Below, piece by piece: positions 54,999 through 61,617 of a stretch of 64,000 nt of DNA. Each line of letters opens with the position of its first letter. The first letter of the stretch is position 1. Where the stretch lies: NCBI GenBank assembly GCA_900471485.1, contig UCEU01000001.1:186001-250000 (forward strand). Direction: 5' to 3'. The stretch comes from Hyphomicrobiales bacterium (GTDB taxonomy: Bacteria > Pseudomonadota > Alphaproteobacteria > Rhizobiales > Rhizobiaceae). The position numbers and the translations under genes are program-made. The notes beneath the pieces were generated by a model. The model worked only from the letters and a program-made list of their open reading frames with translations. It was not told the origin of the DNA and made no database searches.

Positions 54999-55403
54999 TT
55001 AAGGCATGTTCTTCATCATTTCGGGGTTCATCGGCATCATGTTGGTGTTCAAATGATGCATGACCCAGAGCGAACCAGAGAGCGCGATGACGACGAGCAG
55101 GATGGTGAACAGCAGAGCCATCAACGTCCAGCCGCCTTCCGAGCGCGGGTTCATGTGCAGGAAGAAGATCATGTGGACGACGATCTGGATGGCGCCGAGG
55201 CCCATGATCCAGGCAGCCGTCACGGCCGGGCTGCTGAAGACCTCGGCCATGACCAGCCAGAACGGGATGGCCGTCAGAATGACCGACAGCACGAAGCCGA
55301 TCATGTAGCTCTTGAAGGTGCCGTGACCGGCCTCGTGGCCGTGACTGTGGCCATGATGCGCTTCGTGAGCGTCCTCATGTGCGGGTGCGTGCGGCGAACT
55401 CAT
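54999..55403 (-). CDS. cyoD: Cytochrome bo(3) ubiquinol oxidase subunit IV
   Basis: A 134-residue subunit with three membrane helices, a His-rich N-terminus ([15 protein letters not shown]) and a Met-rich C-terminal tail ([14 protein letters not shown]). It supports assembly of the oxidase. Its ATG overlaps the cyoC stop by ATGA. Confidence 0.93.
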   Translation of the reverse strand: MSSPHAPAHEDAHEAHHGHSHGHEAGHGTFKSYMIGFVLSVILTAIPFWLVMAEVFSSPAVTAAWIMGLGAIQIVVHMIFFLHMNPRSEGGWTLMALLFTILLVVIALSGSLWVMHHLNTNMMPMNPEMMKNMP

Positions 55404-56020
55404 CCGAGTACTCCCATAAGATAGACAAAGGAAAAGACGCCGATCCAGACCACGTCGAGGAAGTGCCAGAACATCGAAAGGCACATCAGGCGGCGGCGAT
55501 TTTCCGGGATCAGGCCGTGCATCGAAACCTGGACCATCAGCGTAACCAGCCAGATGATGCCGAAGGTGACGTGCAGACCGTGGGTACCGACGAGCGTGAA
55601 GAAGCCCGACAGGAAGGCGCTGCGGCTCGGGCCGGCACCTTCATGGATCAAGTGCGCGAACTCGTAGAGTTCGAGCCCGATGAAGGCGAGGCCGAACAGA
55701 CCGGTCACGCCGAGCCAGAACAACGTTTCGGCCTTCTTGCCGTGTGCCATCTGCAGCATGGCGAAGCCATAGGTGATGGACGACAGAAGAAGCATCGAGG
55801 TGTTGATCGCCACCAGCGGCAGATCGAAGAGATCCTTCGGCGATGGGCCGGCCGCGTAATTGCGGCCGAGCACGGCGTAGGTGGCGAACAGGATCGCGAA
55901 GATCAGGCAGTCGCTCATCAGGTAGAGCCAGAAACCCAGATTGGTGCTGTTTTCCGGGTGGTGCTCTTCCGTCATGTAGAATTCGGGCTTTTCAGCCGTA
56001 TCGATTGCAGTCTTGCTCAT
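55400..56020 (-). CDS. cyoC: Cytochrome bo(3) ubiquinol oxidase subunit III
   Basis: A 206-residue five-helix subunit of the heme-copper oxidase subunit-III family ([20 protein letters not shown], then [10 protein letters not shown] with the conserved His pair). It lies three bases after cyoB in the cyoABCD order. Confidence 0.94.
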   Translation of the reverse strand: MSKTAIDTAEKPEFYMTEEHHPENSTNLGFWLYLMSDCLIFAILFATYAVLGRNYAAGPSPKDLFDLPLVAINTSMLLLSSITYGFAMLQMAHGKKAETLFWLGVTGLFGLAFIGLELYEFAHLIHEGAGPSRSAFLSGFFTLVGTHGLHVTFGIIWLVTLMVQVSMHGLIPENRRRLMCLSMFWHFLDVVWIGVFSFVYLMGVLG

Positions 56021-56023
56021 GTC

Positions 56024-58027
56024 TTACACCTGCCCGGCAAGCAGCTTGGTGCGCTTGTCTTCGGTTTCGATGACTTCTTCCACAGGGATGTAGAAATCAC
56101 GCTTGTAGTTGAACGTATGACCGATGGTGACCACGAGCATGGCAACAGCGGAGACCACGACGAGCCACCAGATGTACCAGATCATCGCGAAGCCGAAGAT
56201 CACGCTGAGCGCGCCGAGGATGACACCGGTGCCGGTGCTCTTCGGCATGTGGATCGGCTTGAAGCCTTCCAGAGGACGCTCGTGACCGCGGGCCTTCATG
56301 TCGTACCAGCTGTCATGGTCGTAAACGATCGGCGTTAGCGCGAAGTTGTACTCCGGCGGCGGCGACGAGGTCGACCATTCCAGCGTACGGCCACCCCACG
56401 GATCGCCCGTCGTGTCACGCAGCTCTTCGCGCTTCAGGAAGCTGACGACGAGCTGGATCAGGAACGAGCCGATGCCGAGCGCGATGAGGAACGCACCGAA
56501 GGCAGCGATGATGAACCAGATCTGCAGCGACGGATCGTCGAACTGCGACATGCGGCGGGTCACGCCCATCAGGCCGAGAACGTAGAGCGGCATGAAGGCG
56601 AAGTAGAAGCCGACCAGCCAGAACCAGAAGGACATCTTGCCCCAGAACGGATCGAGCTTGAAGCCGAAGGCCTTCGGGAACCAGTAGGTCACGCCTGCCA
56701 TCAGGCCGAACACCACGCCGCCGATGATGACGTTATGGAAGTGGGCGATGAGGAACAGCGAATTGTGCAGCACGAAGTCGGCCGGCGGGATCGCGAGCAT
56801 GACGCCGGTCATGCCGCCGATGACGAAGGTCACCATGAAGCCGATCGTCCACAGCATCGGCACTTCGTAGCGAATGCGACCGCGATACATCGTGAACAGC
56901 CAGTTGAACATCTTCGCCCCTGTCGGGATGGAGATGATCATCGTAGTGATGCCGAAGAACGAGTTGACGCTTGCGCCCGAACCCATGGTGAAGAAGTGGT
57001 GCAGCCAGACGAGGTACGACAGGATGGTGATAACGACGGTGGCGTAAACCATCGAGGCGTAACCAAACAGGCGCTTGCCGGTGAAGGTGGCGACGACTTC
57101 GGAAAAGATGCCGAAGGCAGGCAGCACGAGAATGTAAACTTCCGGGTGACCCCAGATCCAGATGAGGTTCACATACATCATCGGGTTGCCACCAAGGTCG
57201 TTGGTGAAGAAGTTCGTGCCGGCGTAGCGGTCGAGCGACAGCAGCGCGAGCGTTGCGGTCAGGATCGGGAAGGAGGCGACGATCAGCACGTTGGTGCAGA
57301 GCGAGGTCCAGGTGAAGACGGGCATCTTCATCATGGTCATGCCGGGTGCGCGCATCTTCACGATGGTCGCGATCAGATTGATACCCGACAACGTCGTTCC
57401 GATACCGGCGACCTGCAGGCCCCAGATGTAATAATCGACGCCAACGCCAGGGCTATATTCGACGCCCGAGAGCGGCGGGTAGGCCAGCCAGCCGGTACGT
57501 GCGAACTCGCCGACGAACAGCGACATCATGATCAGGATTGCGCCAGCGGTCGTCATCCAGAACGAGAAGTTGTTCAGGAAGGGGAAGGAGACGTCGCGCG
57601 CGCCGATCTGAAGCGGAACCACGAGGTTCATCAGGCCGGTGACGAACGGCATTGCCATGAAGAAGATCATGATGACGCCGTGGGCCGTGAAGACCTGGTC
57701 GTAGTGGTGCGGCGGGAAAATGCCGGGATTGCCGTTGAAGGCCATCGCCTGCTGGGTACGCATCATGAGGGCGTCGGCAAAGCCGCGCAGCAGCATGACC
57801 AGCGCAAGAATGACATACATGATGCCGATCTTCTTGTGGTCGACGCTGGTGAACCATTCCTTCCAGAGGTAGGTCCAGAGTTTGAAATAGGTAATGAGAC
57901 CGAGGACGGCGATCCCGCCGAGCACGACCGCCGCGAATGTCGCGACGAGAATTGGCTCGTGATAGGGGATTGCCTCGATCGTCAACCGGCCGAAGATCAA
58001 CTTCAGAAGGTCAGGATTGGAAAACAT
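56024..58027 (-). CDS. cyoB: Cytochrome bo(3) ubiquinol oxidase subunit I
   Basis: A 667-residue catalytic subunit with about fifteen membrane helices. WGHPEVYI holds the CuB histidine and the cross-linked tyrosine. The later [11 protein letters not shown] supplies the two heme ligands, and [12 protein letters not shown] is the region before the K-channel part. It reduces oxygen with electrons from ubiquinol and pumps protons. Confidence 0.95.
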   Translation of the reverse strand: MFSNPDLLKLIFGRLTIEAIPYHEPILVATFAAVVLGGIAVLGLITYFKLWTYLWKEWFTSVDHKKIGIMYVILALVMLLRGFADALMMRTQQAMAFNGNPGIFPPHHYDQVFTAHGVIMIFFMAMPFVTGLMNLVVPLQIGARDVSFPFLNNFSFWMTTAGAILIMMSLFVGEFARTGWLAYPPLSGVEYSPGVGVDYYIWGLQVAGIGTTLSGINLIATIVKMRAPGMTMMKMPVFTWTSLCTNVLIVASFPILTATLALLSLDRYAGTNFFTNDLGGNPMMYVNLIWIWGHPEVYILVLPAFGIFSEVVATFTGKRLFGYASMVYATVVITILSYLVWLHHFFTMGSGASVNSFFGITTMIISIPTGAKMFNWLFTMYRGRIRYEVPMLWTIGFMVTFVIGGMTGVMLAIPPADFVLHNSLFLIAHFHNVIIGGVVFGLMAGVTYWFPKAFGFKLDPFWGKMSFWFWLVGFYFAFMPLYVLGLMGVTRRMSQFDDPSLQIWFIIAAFGAFLIALGIGSFLIQLVVSFLKREELRDTTGDPWGGRTLEWSTSSPPPEYNFALTPIVYDHDSWYDMKARGHERPLEGFKPIHMPKSTGTGVILGALSVIFGFAMIWYIWWLVVVSAVAMLVVTIGHTFNYKRDFYIPVEEVIETEDKRTKLLAGQV

Positions 58028-58076
58028 GGAGTAACCCGTTCATTGGTGTCTTTTAGACGCAAAGCGCCAGGTTGAA

Positions 58077-59252
58077 TTAGTTGCTAGGCGCAGGCTTGCT
58101 TGCGTCCGATGACGGCATCGTATGACCGTCATGCTGCATGTTCATGGCCGGAGCGGTTTCCGTGCTCGAGCTCGAGGCAGGCGCGGCCGGCTTGGTTTCC
58201 ATGCCAGGCATGTTCTCCATGCTGTCGGCACCGTGGGCCGGGGCCTCTGCGCCGGCTTCGGCATGCGGAAGCAGGATGTCGATCGGCTCGCCGTCGAACT
58301 TCAGCTTGTCGCGGTTTTCGTGGCTTTCCTTGCCGCCGCCGCCCATCATGTCGATGTGCATCATTTCGCTCGCGCACATCTTGCCCGGCTGGGCGCACAT
58401 GTTGACGATCGCGTCGAACAGGTCACTGTCGGCGGAAGCGAAGTAGCGGACAGGCTCGCGTTCGCTCGGGCGGACCAGCTTCATGTAGGCGTCGCGGTTG
58501 AGCGCGGTACCCTGGTTCTTGACCTGGGCGACCCAGGCGTCGAAGCCCTGCTGGTTGAAGCCGTGGAACTTGAAGCGCATGTGCGAGAAGCCCGCACCGC
58601 TGTAGTTCGCGGAGAAGCCCTGATAGACGCCTTCCTTGTTGATGACGGCGTGCAGCTTCGTTTCCATGCCCGGCATGGCGTAGATCTGGCCGGCCAGCGC
58701 GGGGATATAGAAGGAGTTCATGACCGACGACGCCGTGATCTCGAAATTGATCGGAACGTCGACCGGTGCGGCCAGTTCGTTCACGGTGGCGATGCCGAGT
58801 TCGGGATAGAAGAACAGCCACTTCCAGTCTAGCGCCACGACCTGAACCGTCAGCGGCTTCATGTCGGCGGGGATGCTGCGCTCCGCATCGATACGATCGA
58901 GCGGACGGAAGGGATCGAGCTTGTGGGTGGTGATCCAGGTGATGGCGCCGAGAGCGATGATGATCGCAAGCGGGGCGGACCAGATAACCACTTCGAGACG
59001 CGTGGAATGGTGCCATTCCGGATCGTAGGTGGCCGAGGTGTTCGACTGGCGATAGCGCCAGGCGAAGAACAGCGTCAGACAAATCACGGGGATGATGATC
59101 AGCAGCATCAGCAGCACTGACACGATGATAAGGTCGCGCTGTTGCACGGCGATATCGCCCGAAGGCGACATGACCACCAGATCGCATCCCGCCAGCGCCA
59201 GAAGCAGCGGCAGAATCACGAGATGGCGGGAAAACTTCGACAGTTTTTGCAC
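58077..59252 (-). CDS. cyoA: Cytochrome bo(3) ubiquinol oxidase subunit II
   Basis: A 391-residue lipoprotein (lipobox LALAGC) with two membrane helices and a periplasmic cupredoxin domain that lacks the CuA ligands, as expected for quinol oxidases. The C-terminal 70 residues form a Met/His/Ser/Pro-rich tail (ENMPGMETKP, MNMQHDGHTM) longer than in E. coli. This may bind copper, an inference. The GTG start has only a weak ribosome site. Confidence 0.93.
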   Translation of the reverse strand: MQKLSKFSRHLVILPLLLALAGCDLVVMSPSGDIAVQQRDLIIVSVLLMLLIIIPVICLTLFFAWRYRQSNTSATYDPEWHHSTRLEVVIWSAPLAIIIALGAITWITTHKLDPFRPLDRIDAERSIPADMKPLTVQVVALDWKWLFFYPELGIATVNELAAPVDVPINFEITASSVMNSFYIPALAGQIYAMPGMETKLHAVINKEGVYQGFSANYSGAGFSHMRFKFHGFNQQGFDAWVAQVKNQGTALNRDAYMKLVRPSEREPVRYFASADSDLFDAIVNMCAQPGKMCASEMMHIDMMGGGGKESHENRDKLKFDGEPIDILLPHAEAGAEAPAHGADSMENMPGMETKPAAPASSSSTETAPAMNMQHDGHTMPSSDASKPAPSN

Positions 59253-59637
59253 GTCTCTATGCTCTTGTTGTTTTCGTCCCTTCTGCGACTAAAGCACTGT
59301 AACTGATAGCAACATGAGGTGTTTGGTCGCAGCGCAGCAGAATTGCCGCACTGCGGGATACGACGGACCGCAGCGGTTGTCAAAACGTAGACGCAGCAGT
59401 GGGAGGTTTTTTTGACCCGATCCACTTTTGAGCTGCTAATATATCCTGGCCTTGCTCAATGACCACCTTGAACGCGCTTATTTCACGCTTCGGACGAAGT
59501 TTTTTTGATCTAGCTCAAGCTTTCGAAGTTTTCTGCGAACTATTTCGCGTCGCCGGACTTGATAAGCGTGACAGTTCGTTCAAAATCTCTGTGAGGCGCT
59601 TTGCCGCAAGCGCCTTAACGAGGGAGGCGTTTTTTAC
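59253..59637. other. Intergenic region upstream of cyoA and the MFS gene, 385 bp
   Basis: This divergent region should contain the cyo promoter and the MFS promoter. One FNR/FixK-like box is recognised at 59505-59518. The plus-strand frame 59459-59746 overlaps it and is treated as spurious. Confidence 0.5.
59505..59518. promoter_or_regulatory. FNR/FixK-type anaerobox, one mismatch
   Basis: TTGATCTAGCTCAA matches the consensus TTGAT-N4-ATCAA at nine of ten defined positions. It lies 119 bp before the MFS start and about 250 bp before cyoA. It suggests oxygen-responsive control by FixK or FnrN of one or both genes. Confidence 0.5.
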
Positions 59638-60969
59638 ATGGCGAATGCAACGCATTATGGTCCGTCGTCGACGTCAATGGAGCGCGACGCACGTCAAATT
59701 CATTCCGACAAGCCGGTGTCACCCAACAGTATTGCGCTTGGCGTGATCATCGGGCGCATGTCCGAATTCTTCGATTTCTTTGTCTATGGCCTGGCATCCG
59801 TGCTGGTCTTTCCGCAGCTCGTCTTTCCGTTCGCCCCGGATCGGCTGACGGGTACGCTCTATTCCTTCGCGATCTTCTCGCTCGCGTTTCTTGCGCGCCC
59901 CGTGGGCTCCGTCGTCTTCATGACGATCGACCGCCTGTACGGCCGCGGCACGAAACTGACGATCGCGCTGTTTCTGCTGGGAGGCTCGACGGCGTCGATC
60001 GCGTTCCTGCCCGGCTATAACGAGATCGGCGTCTGGTCGATCGCGCTGCTGGCGCTTTTCCGTCTGGGCCAGGGCTTTGCCCTCGGCGGCGCCTGGGATG
60101 GACTGGCGTCGCTGCTGGCGCTGAATGCACCGCAGAATCGCCGCGGCTGGTACGCGATGATTCCGCAGCTCGGCGCGCCGATCGGTTTTGCGCTTGCGAG
60201 TATTCTGTTCGGATACTTCATCGCCAACCTTTCCTCGGAAGACTTCCTCAGCTGGGGTTGGCGCTATCCGTTCTTCGTCGCCTTTGCCATCAACGTGGTC
60301 GCGCTCTTCGCACGCCTGCGCCTGGTGATGACCAAGGAGTTCGGCACGGCGCTGGAGCAGCACGAGCTCGAGGCCGCGCCCATCCGCGACGTCATCCGCG
60401 TCCACGGCCGTGATATCCTCATCGGCGCATTCGTGCCGCTGGCAAGCTTTGCGATGTTCCACCTCGTAACGATCTTCCCGCTGGGTTGGATGAGCCTCTA
60501 CGGCAATCAGCCGATCGGCGAGTTCATGGTCGTGCAGACCATCGGCGCGATGGTCGGTCTGCTGGCGATCATCGCTTCCGGCATGATCGCCGACCGGATC
60601 GGCAGACGTGGGCAGTTGGCGGTGTGTGCCGTGCTGATCGCGATCTTCAGCTTCGTTGGCCCGATCATGCTCGGTTCGGGTTCGCGCGGCCACGACGCCT
60701 TCGTGATCATCGGCTTCGGTGTTCTCGGGCTGTCCTTCGGCCAGGCGACCGGCTCGATCTCCTCGCGCTTCGGCCGTGGATATCGCTACACGGGTGCTGC
60801 CTTCACGTCGGACCTTGCCTGGCTCGTCGGCGCCGGCTTCGCGCCGCTCGTCGCGCTCAGCCTGTCGAGCCGCTTCGGCCTGACTTTCGTCGGCTACTAC
60901 CTGCTGTCGGGTGCGATCTGTACGTTGGCCGCCCTGGCCTTCAGCAAGGCGCTCGAGCAGCGCGATTGA
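59638..60969 (+). CDS. MFS transporter divergent from cyoABCD
   Basis: A 443-residue twelve-helix transporter resembling the metabolite:H+ symporter (MHS) group, with GRMSEFFDFFVYGLASVLVF in the first helix and MIADRIGRRGQL between helices 8 and 9. The substrate is unknown, perhaps a carboxylate. GGGAGG precedes the ATG at a rather long distance. A strong terminator follows. Confidence 0.87.
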   Translation: MANATHYGPSSTSMERDARQIHSDKPVSPNSIALGVIIGRMSEFFDFFVYGLASVLVFPQLVFPFAPDRLTGTLYSFAIFSLAFLARPVGSVVFMTIDRLYGRGTKLTIALFLLGGSTASIAFLPGYNEIGVWSIALLALFRLGQGFALGGAWDGLASLLALNAPQNRRGWYAMIPQLGAPIGFALASILFGYFIANLSSEDFLSWGWRYPFFVAFAINVVALFARLRLVMTKEFGTALEQHELEAAPIRDVIRVHGRDILIGAFVPLASFAMFHLVTIFPLGWMSLYGNQPIGEFMVVQTIGAMVGLLAIIASGMIADRIGRRGQLAVCAVLIAIFSFVGPIMLGSGSRGHDAFVIIGFGVLGLSFGQATGSISSRFGRGYRYTGAAFTSDLAWLVGAGFAPLVALSLSSRFGLTFVGYYLLSGAICTLAALAFSKALEQRD

Positions 60970-60987
60970 TCGTTGACTTCAATAGCG

Positions 60988-61024
60988 AAAGCCCGCCTGA
61001 ACTGACGTTTAGGCGGGCTTTTTT
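60988..61024. terminator. Bidirectional rho-independent terminator
   Basis: AAAGCCCGCCT (60988-60998) and AGGCGGGCTTT (61011-61021) form a stem with a 12-nt loop and a T-run to 61024. A matching A-run lies on the other side, so it can end both the MFS gene and the convergent cNMP-binding gene. Confidence 0.85.
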
Positions 61025-61052
61025 GGTTTGCTGAGAACTTCGAGGGGCGAGC

Positions 61053-61520
61053 CTAGTTTACCGGCTCCGGCTTCCTCGCGGAACGCGCGGCGGTCAGTTC
61101 CGCCGTCGTGTGGTTCAGGCGGTCGGCCAGCACGCGCATGATCTCGACGGCCATCTCGGGAAAATCGCTAAGCAGCTTGAGGAAATGCTCCTTGCTAATG
61201 CGCAAAACCTCGAGCGGAGAGGTGGCGCGGACGGTCGCCGTACGGGACACGTCGCAGAGAATGGCGATCTCGCCGACGATGGAATTGAGCTCTACATCGG
61301 CGACCTTGATATCGCCGGCAGGCGAGTGAACCAGAATATCGGCAGTTCCCGAAAGCACGACGTAAGCGGCATCGCCGGTATCGCCTTGATGGAAAAGATC
61401 CTGACCCACATTGTAGGTCATTCGGTCGGAAGTGAATGCCAAAAGCTTGAGTTTCGCCGGTGCGATCCTGGAAAAGATCGGCACCCGCCGCAGCATTTCG
61501 ACTTCATCTCTCAACAGCAT
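61053..61520 (-). CDS. Stand-alone cyclic-nucleotide-binding domain protein
   Basis: A 155-residue protein formed by one CRP-type sensory beta-barrel with its helices. GEIAILCDVSRTATVRA is the phosphate-binding cassette, with the conserved G-E pair and R-(T)-A region. There is no DNA-binding domain, so it is not a CRP transcription factor. It lies 97 bp downstream of a degenerate ABC-exporter-like gene on the same strand, so it may be its regulatory subunit. The true ligand (cAMP, cGMP or other) is not clear. Confidence 0.85.
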   Translation of the reverse strand: MLLRDEVEMLRRVPIFSRIAPAKLKLLAFTSDRMTYNVGQDLFHQGDTGDAAYVVLSGTADILVHSPAGDIKVADVELNSIVGEIAILCDVSRTATVRATSPLEVLRISKEHFLKLLSDFPEMAVEIMRVLADRLNHTTAELTAARSARKPEPVN

Positions 61521-61617
61521 GAGCGTACTTACCCCTTGCGGCGCTTCTCAACCGGTGCGCCCGCCAGAATTGTGCCGCGCCCACCCGTGGGCGCCTTATC
61601 CCACTGCCACTACGATA

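Noticed and set aside
56735-58075. 446-codon plus-strand frame
   Set aside because: Antisense to cyoB; composition typical of a shadow frame.
59459-59746. 95-codon frame upstream of the MFS gene
   Set aside because: It overlaps the MFS start and the FNR-like box, and the C-terminal half is Arg-rich in the MFS shadow frame.
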